Positions 55,525 through 62,849 of a DNA stretch of 64,000 bases are shown piece after piece. The notes beneath the pieces are model-generated. The model saw only the letters and a program-made list of their open reading frames with translations, made no database searches and was not told the DNA's origin. The translations under genes and the position numbers were made by a program. Every line of letters starts with the position of its first letter. Positions within the stretch are counted from its first letter, which is position 1. The stretch is from Actinomadura rifamycini DSM 43936 (GTDB lineage Bacteria; Actinomycetota; Actinomycetes; Streptosporangiales; Streptosporangiaceae), in the NCBI RefSeq assembly GCF_000425065.1, contig NZ_KE384300.1:534559-598558 (forward strand), given 5' to 3'.

Positions 55525-56142
55525 ATGGGAGCGGGCGAGGTGCGCGGACCGACCGGTAGACGCGTGGCGGCCGGGCTGGTCACGACCCTGATCATGGCGG
55601 TGCTCGGGCCCCTCGCGGGGCTGCTGTGGGCGGCGACCGCGCCCGAGGTGACATATGTCATCTTCCGCGGCGACACCTACCTCGCCGACCCCGAGAGCCA
55701 GGCGCCGATCGGCACCGACCTGCGGTTCGCGCTGATCGTCCTGGCGGCGGGCGCGCTCTGCGGCGGCGCCGCCTACCTGGCGGGGGGCCGCGGCAACGAC
55801 ATCGCGCTGCTGCTCGGCCTGGCCGCGGGCGGCGTCCTCGCCGGGCTGCTCGCCTGGCGGACCGGCCACATGATCGGCCTGGACGAGTTCCGCGCCGCGG
55901 TGCGCGCCGCCGCCGACCGGGAGCGGGTCGCCGGCGTCGCCGAGCTGCGCGCCCGGGGACTGCTGGTGTGCTGGCCCGTCGCCGCGGTCGGCGCCTACGG
56001 CGTCCTCGAACTGGCCGTGCGGCGGCTACCCGCGCGCGACGGCCGCGACCCGGGCGCCGGTGAGGCGGACGAGGTCGGCGGGGCGCAGCTCGATCTGGAG
56101 TCCGCGCCGACCGGCGGAGACGTAGACCGTCGGGAGGGCTGA
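55525..56142 (+). CDS. Hypothetical membrane protein
   Basis: 205 aa. Four probable membrane helices (about 13-35 AAGLVTTLIMAVLGPLAGLLWAA, 68-88 FALIVLAAGALCGGAAYLAGG, 92-112 IALLLGLAAGGVLAGLLAWRTG, 145-165 LLVCWPVAAVGAYGVLELAV). The extracytoplasmic loop between helices 1 and 2 contains VTYVIFRGDTYLADPESQAPIGTD, a pattern seen in actinobacterial DUF2567-like proteins. The last 117 bases run antisense into the ybaK-type gene, so the C-terminal 38 residues are unlikely to be conserved. ATG start; the function is unknown. Confidence 0.7.
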   Translation: MGAGEVRGPTGRRVAAGLVTTLIMAVLGPLAGLLWAATAPEVTYVIFRGDTYLADPESQAPIGTDLRFALIVLAAGALCGGAAYLAGGRGNDIALLLGLAAGGVLAGLLAWRTGHMIGLDEFRAAVRAAADRERVAGVAELRARGLLVCWPVAAVGAYGVLELAVRRLPARDGRDPGAGEADEVGGAQLDLESAPTGGDVDRREG

Positions 56143-56532
56143 GGCCGACGCGTCCAGCACCGTCGGCAGCCGCCGGCGCTGCCCGAGCGGGCTGATCCCG
56201 CCGACGACGTACCCGGTGGCGCGCTCGGCGTCGCGCGGGTCGGCCATCTTCGCCCGCTTGCCGCCGGCGGCCGCGGCCAGCGCCTTGAGGTCCAGGCTGC
56301 CCGAGACCGGGACGACGGCGACGGTGAGGTTTCCGTCCACCTCGGCCAGCAGGGTCTTGAAGATGCGGTCGTGCGGGATCCCCAGCGCGTCGGCGGCGGC
56401 CGCCCCGTAGGACTCGGCGTCGGGGTCGGGCTCGTAGGGGTGCAGGGTGTGCTCGATCTTCGCCTTCGCGGCGGCGACGGTGGCCGGCGTCCCGCCGCCT
56501 CCCTGCTTCCCGCCGGACTTCGTCTTGCCCAT
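56026..56532 (-). CDS. ybaK: YbaK-type Cys-tRNA(Pro) deacylase
   Basis: 168 aa. The YbaK/EbsC fold is seen as PATVAAAKAKIEHTLHPYEPDPDAESYGAAAADALGIPHDRIFKTLLAEVDG, AVVPVSGSLDLKALAAAAGGKRAKMADPRDAERATGYVVGGISPLGQRRRLPTVLD. The conserved Lys in FKTL and the GxxSPxG motif are present. It hydrolyses Cys mischarged on tRNA-Pro. ATG 56532 gives MGKTKSGGKQ; a GTG at 56550 would add six residues. Confidence 0.92.
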   Translation of the reverse strand: MGKTKSGGKQGGGGTPATVAAAKAKIEHTLHPYEPDPDAESYGAAAADALGIPHDRIFKTLLAEVDGNLTVAVVPVSGSLDLKALAAAAGGKRAKMADPRDAERATGYVVGGISPLGQRRRLPTVLDASASALPTVYVSAGRRGLQIELRPADLVRLTGARVAAVARG

Positions 56533-56607
56533 GGGCCGAGTCTCTCGCACCCGTCCACCGGTTTTCCGCGTGCGGGGCCGCGCGGCGGCGCCGGCCGCGG
56601 CGGCGCG

Positions 56608-57270
56608 TCAGTTCGGGTGGAACGAGCCGTCCAGGAACTGGCCGGCCGGGAGGGTCGGCAGCGACGCCAGGATGCGGTTCTCCCGCAGCAGCAGGTCGCG
56701 CTCGGCGCGCAGCCGCAGCGCCGCGTCCTCGCACTCCAGGACGCGCTGCTTCTCGTGGCCGTCCAGGATCAGCGAGGACGCGATGAGGTACGACAGCCGC
56801 ACGGGGTCGGCGGGCAGCTCGACCTCCTCGGCGGGTCCGGCGCCCGCGGTGCGCAGCCGCTCCAGGTACCGGCCGAACAGCCAGCGGACGTGCCGCGCGG
56901 CGGGCGCCGGGTCGGTCCCGGGCTCCTCGGGGAGGAACTCGACCTCGCCCTGCAGGTAGGGGCGCGACCGGTCCAGCTCCTTGAGCCGGAACCGGCGGGT
57001 GCCGACGGCCACGACGTCGTACCGCCCGTCCGGGTGCCGCGTCGTGTCGTGGATCTCGGCGAAGCACCCCACCCCGGACAGCCGGCGCGCCGCGTCGTTG
57101 CCGACCTCGTGCCCCAGCTCGATGTTGACCACGCCGAACCCGCGCGGTTCGGGCGCCTCCAGGAGGTCGGCGACGAGGCGGCGGTAGCGTTCCTCGAAGA
57201 GGTGCAGCGGCAGGACCAGGCCCGGGAACAGCACGGTGCCCAGGGGGAAGAGGGCGATCCGCTCCGTCAC
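56608..57270 (-). CDS. Lon N-terminal substrate-binding domain protein
   Basis: 220 aa made of the Lon-N (PUA-like) domain only: IALFPLGTVLFPGLVLPLHLFEERYRRLVADLLE, FGVVNIELGHEVG, GVGCFAEIHDTTRHPDGRYDVVAVGTRRFRLKEL, then a helical bundle. It lacks the AAA and protease domains; stand-alone proteins of this type are common in actinobacteria and have no proven function. GTG 57270 has AGGAGACAC upstream. Transcribed away from hisD. Confidence 0.92.
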   Translation of the reverse strand: MTERIALFPLGTVLFPGLVLPLHLFEERYRRLVADLLEAPEPRGFGVVNIELGHEVGNDAARRLSGVGCFAEIHDTTRHPDGRYDVVAVGTRRFRLKELDRSRPYLQGEVEFLPEEPGTDPAPAARHVRWLFGRYLERLRTAGAGPAEEVELPADPVRLSYLIASSLILDGHEKQRVLECEDAALRLRAERDLLLRENRILASLPTLPAGQFLDGSFHPN

Positions 57271-57452
57271 GCTGTGTCTCCTGTGCTCGCGGGGGGCGCC
57301 CGCCGGTGTGGACGCACTCCACAGCAGCCTACGTCCCCGCCGATGATCTTGGTAAGCATCGGTTTTTCAGATTGTGAAGCGGGAGTCACCCCGGCGGGCG
57401 CGCGACGGGACGGCGCGGCGGGACGGCCCCGGCGTGGCGTGCGTCTCTCGTG

Positions 57453-57471
57453 CGTCTCGGCACGTGAGACG
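57453..57471. promoter_or_regulatory. Inverted repeat upstream of hisD
   Basis: CGTCTC-GGCACGT-GAGACG, 6-bp arms with a 7-base centre, lying 27 bases upstream of the hisD -10 box. A partial copy CGTCTCTCGTG precedes it. If hisD is leaderless the element is not transcribed, so it would be an operator rather than a terminator. Confidence 0.35.
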
Positions 57472-57497
57472 GGGCGCGAGGGGGCGGGCGCACTCCG

Positions 57498-57503
57498 TAG
57501 ACT
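57498..57503 (+). promoter_or_regulatory. -10 element of a leaderless hisD promoter
   Basis: TAGACT ends 7 bases before the GTG at 57511. No Shine-Dalgarno sequence is present, which fits a leaderless histidine operon message. Confidence 0.5.
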
Positions 57504-57510
57504 GGGCGGC

Positions 57511-58818
57511 GTGATTTCCCGTATCGACCTGCGCGGCCCGCTGCCCGGCGAGCTGCGCTCCGTGCTGCCCCGTGCCGAACTCGACGTCGAGGCCGCCCTG
57601 GACAAGGTGCGGCCCATCTGCGACGACGTCCGCCATCGCGGGTCCGCGGCGGTCCGGGAGCACACGAAGACCTTCGACGGGGTCGAGCTGGAGAGCACCC
57701 GCGTCCCGGTCGCCGAGATCCACCGGGCCCTCGCCGAGCTCGACCCGAAGGTCCGCGACGCCCTCGAGGAGAGCATCCGCCGCGCCCGCATCGTGCACCG
57801 GGCGCAGCGCCGCACCGACGTCACCACGCAGGTCGTGCCGGGCGGCACCGTCACCGAGCGGTGGATCCCCGTCGGCCGCGTCGGGCTGTACGTCCCGGGC
57901 GGCCGCGCCGTGTACCCGTCGAGCGTCGTCATGAACGTCGTCCCCGCGCAGGAGGCGGGCGTCGGGTCGCTCGCCGTCACCTCGCCCCCGCAGGCCGAGT
58001 TCGGCGGGCGGCCCCACCCGGCGATCCTCGCGGCGTGCGCGCTGCTCGGCGTCGAGGAGGTGTACGCGGCGGGCGGCGCCCAGGCGATCGCGATGTTCGC
58101 CTACGGCACCGACGAGTGCCCGAGCGCCGACCTCGTCACCGGGCCCGGCAACGTGTACGTCGCCGCCGCGAAGCGGCTGCTCAAGGGCGTGATCGGCATC
58201 GACGCCGAGGCGGGCCCGACCGAGATCGCGGTCCTCGCCGACGGCACCGCCGACCCGGTGGCCGTCGCCGCCGACCTGATCAGCCAGGCCGAGCACGACG
58301 TGCTCGCCGCCGCCGTCCTCGTCACCGACGCGCCCGAACTGGCGGACGCGGTCGAGACCGAGCTGAAGGCGCAGGTCGCGCGGACGAAGCACGTCGAGCG
58401 GATCACCGAGGCCCTCGCGGGCCGCCAGTCCGGCATCGTCCTGGTCGACGACGTCGAGGCCGGGCTGAAGGTCGTGGACGCCTACGCCGCCGAGCACCTG
58501 GAGATCCACACCGCCGACGCGGCCGCCGTCGCCGCGCGCGTCCGCAACGCCGGGGCGATCTTCATCGGGCGGCACGCGCCGGTGTCGCTCGGCGACTACC
58601 TCGCCGGGTCCAACCACGTGCTGCCCACCGGCGGGGGCGCCTGCCACTCCTCCGGCCTGTCCGTGCAGGCGTTCCTGCGCGGCGTCCACGTCGTCGAGTA
58701 CGACCGCGACGCGCTCGCCGCCGCCACCGGCCGGGTCGTCGCGCTCGCCGAGGCCGAGGACCTGCCCGCGCACGGCGCCGCGCTCAAGGCCCGCTTCGAC
58801 TGGGAGATCCCGTCGTGA
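57511..58818 (+). CDS. hisD: Histidinol dehydrogenase
   Basis: 435 aa. It performs the last two oxidations to histidine with NAD and zinc. Signature: IPVGRVGLYVPGGRAVYPSSVVMNVVPAQEAG, YAAGGAQAIAMFAYGT, TGPGNVYVAAAKRLLKGVIGIDAEAGPTEI and ISQAEHDVLAAAVLV (zinc and catalytic residues), SLGDYLAGSNHVLPTGGGACHSSGLSVQAFLR. GTG 57511 gives the usual MISRIDLRG start. The stop overlaps hisC as GTGA. Confidence 0.97.
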   Translation: MISRIDLRGPLPGELRSVLPRAELDVEAALDKVRPICDDVRHRGSAAVREHTKTFDGVELESTRVPVAEIHRALAELDPKVRDALEESIRRARIVHRAQRRTDVTTQVVPGGTVTERWIPVGRVGLYVPGGRAVYPSSVVMNVVPAQEAGVGSLAVTSPPQAEFGGRPHPAILAACALLGVEEVYAAGGAQAIAMFAYGTDECPSADLVTGPGNVYVAAAKRLLKGVIGIDAEAGPTEIAVLADGTADPVAVAADLISQAEHDVLAAAVLVTDAPELADAVETELKAQVARTKHVERITEALAGRQSGIVLVDDVEAGLKVVDAYAAEHLEIHTADAAAVAARVRNAGAIFIGRHAPVSLGDYLAGSNHVLPTGGGACHSSGLSVQAFLRGVHVVEYDRDALAAATGRVVALAEAEDLPAHGAALKARFDWEIPS

Positions 58819-59903
58819 CCGACCTGTCCGACCTGCCGCTGCGGGACGACCTGCGCGGCCGGAAGCCCTACGGCGCCCCGCAACTGGACGTCCCGTACGC
58901 GCTGAACACCAACGAGAACCCGTACCCGCCGTCCGAGGCGCTGGTGAAGGCGCTCGGCGAGGCCGTGGCGGACGTCGCCGGCACCCTCAACCGCTACCCC
59001 GACCGCGACGCGGTCGCGCTCCGCGCCGACCTCGCGGCGTTCCTCGACGCCGACACGCCCGGCGCCGGGATCACCGGCCGCCGGGTGTGGGCGGCGAACG
59101 GCTCCAACGAGATCATCCAGCAGATCCTGCAGGCGTTCGGCGGCCCCGGCCGCACCGCGCTCGGGTTCGAGCCGTCCTACTCGATGCACCCGATCATCAC
59201 CGCGGTGTCCGGCACCCGGTGGGTCGACGCCGCCCGCGACACCGACTTCGGCCTCGACCCGGCCCGCGCCGTCGCCGCCGTCGAGGAGCACCGCCCCGAC
59301 GTGGTGTTCCTGACGTCGCCGAACAACCCGACCGGCACGTCGCTGCCGCCGGAGACGATCGAGGCCGTGCTGGACGCCGCGCCCGGCATGGTCGTGGTCG
59401 ACGAGGCGTACGCCGAGTTCCGCCGCGCCGGCACCCCGTCCGCGCTGACGCTGCTGGACGGACGGCCCCGCCTGATCGTCACCCGCACGATGTCCAAGGC
59501 GTTCGCGATGGCGGGCACCCGCCTCGGCTACCTCGCCGCCGACCCGGCCGTCATCGACGCGCTGCTGCTGGTGCGGCTCCCGTACCACCTGTCGGCCGTC
59601 ACGCAGGCCGTCGCCCGCACCGCCCTGGCGTACGGCGGCGAACTGCTCGGCACCGTCGACGCGCTGCGCCGCGAGCGCGACGACCTCGTCGCGTGGCTGC
59701 GCGGCGAGGGCCTCGCGGTCGCCGATTCCGACGCCAACTTCGTCCTGTTCGGCCACTTCCCGGACCGGCGCCGGGTCTGGGAGGGCCTGCTCGAGCGGGG
59801 CGTGCTGATCCGCGAGGTCGGGCCGCCCGAATGGCTGCGGGTCAGCGTGGGCACCCCCGACGAGATGGCGGCGTTCCGCACCGCACTGAAGGAGAGTCTG
59901 TGA
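58815..59903 (+). CDS. hisC: Histidinol-phosphate aminotransferase
   Basis: 362 aa fold-type I PLP enzyme. LNTNENPYPPS at the N-terminus, AANGSNEIIQQIL, LTSPNNPTGT, VDEAYAEFRRAG, and the PLP lysine in TRTMSKAFAMAGTRLGYLAA. GTG start overlaps the hisD stop, and the stop overlaps hisB as GTGA. Confidence 0.97.
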   Translation: MTDLSDLPLRDDLRGRKPYGAPQLDVPYALNTNENPYPPSEALVKALGEAVADVAGTLNRYPDRDAVALRADLAAFLDADTPGAGITGRRVWAANGSNEIIQQILQAFGGPGRTALGFEPSYSMHPIITAVSGTRWVDAARDTDFGLDPARAVAAVEEHRPDVVFLTSPNNPTGTSLPPETIEAVLDAAPGMVVVDEAYAEFRRAGTPSALTLLDGRPRLIVTRTMSKAFAMAGTRLGYLAADPAVIDALLLVRLPYHLSAVTQAVARTALAYGGELLGTVDALRRERDDLVAWLRGEGLAVADSDANFVLFGHFPDRRRVWEGLLERGVLIREVGPPEWLRVSVGTPDEMAAFRTALKESL

Positions 59904-60493
59904 CGCGCAAGGGCAGAGTCGAGCGCGGGACCAAGGAGACCCAGGTCCTCGTCGAGATCGACCTCGACGGGACCGGCCGGGTCGACGTGGCCACCGGCGT
60001 GGGGTTCTTCGACCACATGCTGGCGCAGCTCGGCAAGCACGGGTCGTTCGACCTCACCGTCAAGACGACCGGCGACCTGCACATCGACAGCCACCACACG
60101 ATCGAGGACACCGCGATCGCGCTCGGCCAGGCGTTCCGCGAGGCGCTCGGCGACAAGGCCGGCATCCGCCGGTTCGCCGACGCGTCCATCCCGCTGGACG
60201 AGGCGCTCGCCCAGGTCACCGTGGACGTCTCGGGCCGCCCGTACCTCGTGCACGTCGAGCCGGACGGCATGGCCCCGATGATCGGCCCCGAGTACGACAC
60301 CACGATGACCCGGCACGTGTTCGAGTCGTTCGTGTCGAACGCCCGGGTGGCGATGCACGTCCACGTCCCGTACGGGCGCAACGCCCACCACATCGTGGAG
60401 GCCCAGTTCAAGGCCCTCGCCCGGGCGCTGCGCGACGCGGTCGCGTTCGACCCGAAGGTGCACGGCGTGCCGTCCACGAAGGGGGCCCTGTAA
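59900..60493 (+). CDS. hisB: Imidazoleglycerol-phosphate dehydratase
   Basis: 197 aa monofunctional enzyme. RGTKETQVLVEIDLDGTG, GVGFFDHMLAQLGKHGSFDL, DSHHTIEDTAIALGQAF and the second metal motif NAHHIVEAQFKALARALRDAV. It lacks the phosphatase domain found in enterobacterial HisB. The GTG overlaps the hisC stop. Confidence 0.97.
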   Translation: MTRKGRVERGTKETQVLVEIDLDGTGRVDVATGVGFFDHMLAQLGKHGSFDLTVKTTGDLHIDSHHTIEDTAIALGQAFREALGDKAGIRRFADASIPLDEALAQVTVDVSGRPYLVHVEPDGMAPMIGPEYDTTMTRHVFESFVSNARVAMHVHVPYGRNAHHIVEAQFKALARALRDAVAFDPKVHGVPSTKGAL

Positions 60494-60495
60494 CC

Positions 60496-60666
60496 GTGGA
60501 GATCGGCGGCCTGGAGTTCACCTACGCCAACGTCGCGATCTTCGCGGTGGCGGTGTTCCTGCTGGCCGGGGTGTACAGCTTCGTCAAGCAGGGCCTCAAG
60601 ATCGCCGCGGTGATCGTGTTCGTGCTGGCCGCGATGGCGTTCGCCGGGGGAGTGATGTGGCTGTGA
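60496..60666 (+). CDS. Small two-helix membrane protein in the his operon
   Basis: 56 aa. Starts MEIGGLEFTYANVA, helix 1 about 13-31 (VAIFAVAVFLLAGVYSF), a short basic turn KQGLK, helix 2 about 37-55 (IAAVIVFVLAAMAFAGGVMWL). It begins 2 bases after hisB and ends inside the hisH start, so it is co-translated. A small membrane protein at this place is, to my knowledge, common in Streptomyces and relatives, with no known function. It is too small for most automated calls. Confidence 0.75.
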   Translation: MEIGGLEFTYANVAIFAVAVFLLAGVYSFVKQGLKIAAVIVFVLAAMAFAGGVMWL

Positions 60667-61304
60667 GCCGCCCCGAGATCGTCGTCCTCGACTACGGGTC
60701 GGGGAACCTGCGGTCCGCCGAACGGGCCGTGGCCCGCGCGGGCGCGTCCGTCACCGTCACCGCCGACCGGGACGCCGCGCTGGACGCGGACGGCTTGGTC
60801 GTGCCGGGCGTCGGCGCGTTCGCCGCCTGCATGGCCGGGCTGAAGTCCGTGCACGGCGACCAGATCATCGGCCGCCGGCTCGCCGGGGGGCGGCCCGTGC
60901 TCGGCATCTGCGTCGGCATGCAGATCCTTTTCTCCAAGGGCATCGAGCACGGCGTCGCCACCGAGGGCTGCGACGAGTGGCCCGGCACCGTCGACCGGCT
61001 CGACGCGCCGGTCGTCCCGCACATGGGCTGGAACACCGTGGACGTCCCCGCGGGCTCCGCCCTGTTCCGCGGCATCGAGGACGCGCGGTTCTACTTCGTC
61101 CACTCCTACGCGGCGCGCCGCTGGGAGCTGGAGCCCGACCCGACCGGACGCATCGCGCCGCCGCTCGTCACGTGGGCCGAGCACGGCGACCGGTTCGTCG
61201 CCGCCGTGGAGAACGGCCCGCTGTGCGCCGCGCAGTTCCACCCGGAGAAGTCCGGCGACGCGGGCGCGGAACTGCTGCGCAACTGGCTGTCCACCCTTTC
61301 CTGA
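60663..61304 (+). CDS. hisH: Imidazole glycerol phosphate synthase, glutamine amidotransferase subunit
   Basis: 213 aa class I amidotransferase. IVVLDYGSGNLRSAERA at the N-terminus, catalytic Cys in LGICVGMQILFSKG, PHMGWNTVD, FVHSYAA and the His-Glu pair in AAQFHPEKSGDAG. It supplies ammonia to HisF. GTG 60663 overlaps the stop of the small membrane gene as GTGA; GTG 60657, two residues longer, sits closer to the GGGGGAG site and is an alternative. Confidence 0.95.
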   Translation: MSRPEIVVLDYGSGNLRSAERAVARAGASVTVTADRDAALDADGLVVPGVGAFAACMAGLKSVHGDQIIGRRLAGGRPVLGICVGMQILFSKGIEHGVATEGCDEWPGTVDRLDAPVVPHMGWNTVDVPAGSALFRGIEDARFYFVHSYAARRWELEPDPTGRIAPPLVTWAEHGDRFVAAVENGPLCAAQFHPEKSGDAGAELLRNWLSTLS

Positions 61305-61317
61305 ACACGTCCGCCGA

Positions 61318-61350
61318 TAGGTTTTCCGCATGACTGGGGTTCCCGCATGA
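61318..61350 (+). promoter_or_regulatory. Leaderless promoter and 6-codon upstream ORF before hisA
   Basis: TAGGTT (61318-61323) ends 6 bases before an ATG at 61330 that opens a six-codon reading frame (MTGVPA-stop). Its TGA overlaps the hisA ATG at 61347 as ATGA. A leaderless mini-gene could bring ribosomes to hisA by coupling. The gene lacks a clear ribosome binding site apart from GGGG inside the mini-ORF. Confidence 0.45.
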
Positions 61351-62066
61351 CTCTGACGCTCCTTCCCGCCGTCGACGTCGCCGACGGACAGGCCGTGCGC
61401 CTCGTCCAGGGCGAGGCCGGCACCGAGACCTCCTACGGCGCCCCGCTGGAGGCCGCCCTGGCCTGGCAGGAGGCGGGAGCGGAGTGGATCCATCTGGTCG
61501 ACCTGGACGCCGCGTTCGGCCGCGGCTCCAACCGGGAGCTGCTCGCCGAGGTCACCGGCAAGCTCGACGTGAAGGTGGAGCTGTCCGGCGGCATCCGCGA
61601 CGACGCGTCCCTGGAGGCGGCGCTCGCGACCGGCTGCGCCCGCGTCAACATCGGCACCGCCGCGCTGGAGAACCCCGACTGGTGCCGCAAGATCATCGCG
61701 TCGCACGGCGACCGCATCGCCGTCGGCCTGGACGTGCGCGGCACCACCCTCGCCGCCCGCGGCTGGACCCGGGAGGGCGGCGACCTGTGGGAGGTCCTCG
61801 CCCGCCTCGAGGACGACGGCTGCCCCCGCTACGTCGTCACCGACGTCACCAAGGACGGCACCCTGCGCGGCCCGAACACCGACCTGCTGCGCGACGTGTG
61901 CGCCCGCACCGACAAGCCCGTCGTCGCGTCCGGCGGCGTCTCCTCCCTGGACGACCTGCGCGCCATCGCCGCGCTCGTCCCGGACGGCGTCGAGGGCGCG
62001 ATCGTCGGCAAGGCGCTGTACGCCGGGGCGTTCACCCTCGAGGAGGCCCTGGAGGCCGTCAAGTGA
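61347..62066 (+). CDS. hisA: Phosphoribosyl isomerase A (HisA/PriA)
   Basis: 239 aa TIM barrel. LLPAVDVADGQAVRLVQGEAGTETSYG (catalytic Asp), EWIHLVDLDAAFGRGSN, VELSGGIRDDASLEAAL, GLDVRGTTLAARGWTREGGDLWE, VTDVTKDGTLRGPN (second Asp), VVASGGVSSLDDL. In actinobacteria this enzyme often also does the TrpF reaction (PriA); no trpF is in the window, so bifunctionality is plausible but unproven. The stop overlaps hisF as GTGA. Confidence 0.96.
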   Translation: MTLTLLPAVDVADGQAVRLVQGEAGTETSYGAPLEAALAWQEAGAEWIHLVDLDAAFGRGSNRELLAEVTGKLDVKVELSGGIRDDASLEAALATGCARVNIGTAALENPDWCRKIIASHGDRIAVGLDVRGTTLAARGWTREGGDLWEVLARLEDDGCPRYVVTDVTKDGTLRGPNTDLLRDVCARTDKPVVASGGVSSLDDLRAIAALVPDGVEGAIVGKALYAGAFTLEEALEAVK

Positions 62067-62824
62067 CCGTCGCCGTCCGCGTCATCCCCTGCCTGGACGT
62101 CGACGCCGGGCGCGTCGTCAAGGGCGTCAACTTCCAGAACCTGCGGGACGCGGGCGACCCGGTCGAGCTCGCGCACCGCTACGACGCCGAGGGCGCCGAC
62201 GAGCTGACGTTCCTCGACATCACCGCGTCCAGCGCCGACCGCTCCACCACCTACGACGTCGTCCGCCGCACCGCCGAGCAGGTGTTCATCCCGCTGACGG
62301 TCGGCGGCGGCGTCCGCACCGTCGACGACGTCGACCGGCTGCTGCGCGCGGGCGCCGACAAGGTGTCGGTGAACACCGCCGCGATCGCCCGCCCCGAGTT
62401 CCTGCGGGAGGCGGCGCACCGGTTCGGCTCCCAGTGCGTCGTGCTGTCGGTGGACGCGCGCCGCGCGCCCGGCACGCCGTCCGGGTTCGAGGTGACCACC
62501 CACGGCGGGCGCAAGGGCACCGGCATCGACGCGGTCGAGTGGGCCCGCCGCGGCGCCGAGCTGGGCGTCGGCGAGATCCTGCTGAACTCGATGGACGCCG
62601 ACGGCACCAAGAACGGCTTCGACCTGGAGATGCTCGCCCGCGTCCGGGAGACCGTCGCGATCCCGGTGATCGCCAGCGGCGGCGCCGGCGCGGTCGGGCA
62701 CTTCGCCCCCGCCGTCGAGGCCGGCGCCGACGCCGTCCTCGCCGCGAGCGTCTTCCACTTCGGCGATCTGAAGATCTCCGAGGTCAAGGACGCCCTGAGC
62801 ACCGCCGGACACCCCGTCCGCTGA
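62063..62824 (+). CDS. hisF: Imidazole glycerol phosphate synthase subunit HisF
   Basis: 253 aa TIM barrel cyclase. VRVIPCLDVDAGRVVKGVNFQNLRDAGDP (catalytic Asp), ADELTFLDITASS, PLTVGGGVRTVDDV, LSVDARRAPG, EILLNSMDADGTKNGFDLEML (second Asp) and IASGGAGAVGHF. It makes the imidazole ring with HisH. It ends the his operon; hisG, hisE and hisI are not in this window. Confidence 0.97.
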   Translation: MTVAVRVIPCLDVDAGRVVKGVNFQNLRDAGDPVELAHRYDAEGADELTFLDITASSADRSTTYDVVRRTAEQVFIPLTVGGGVRTVDDVDRLLRAGADKVSVNTAAIARPEFLREAAHRFGSQCVVLSVDARRAPGTPSGFEVTTHGGRKGTGIDAVEWARRGAELGVGEILLNSMDADGTKNGFDLEMLARVRETVAIPVIASGGAGAVGHFAPAVEAGADAVLAASVFHFGDLKISEVKDALSTAGHPVR

Positions 62825-62849
62825 CCCGGAGGACCCCGGAGAACCCCCC

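Noticed and set aside
57340..57367. CCGATG-N11-CATCGG followed by five T, resembling a terminator
   Set aside because: The stem is only 6 bp with an 11-base loop, and there is no plus-strand gene directly upstream that it would terminate.
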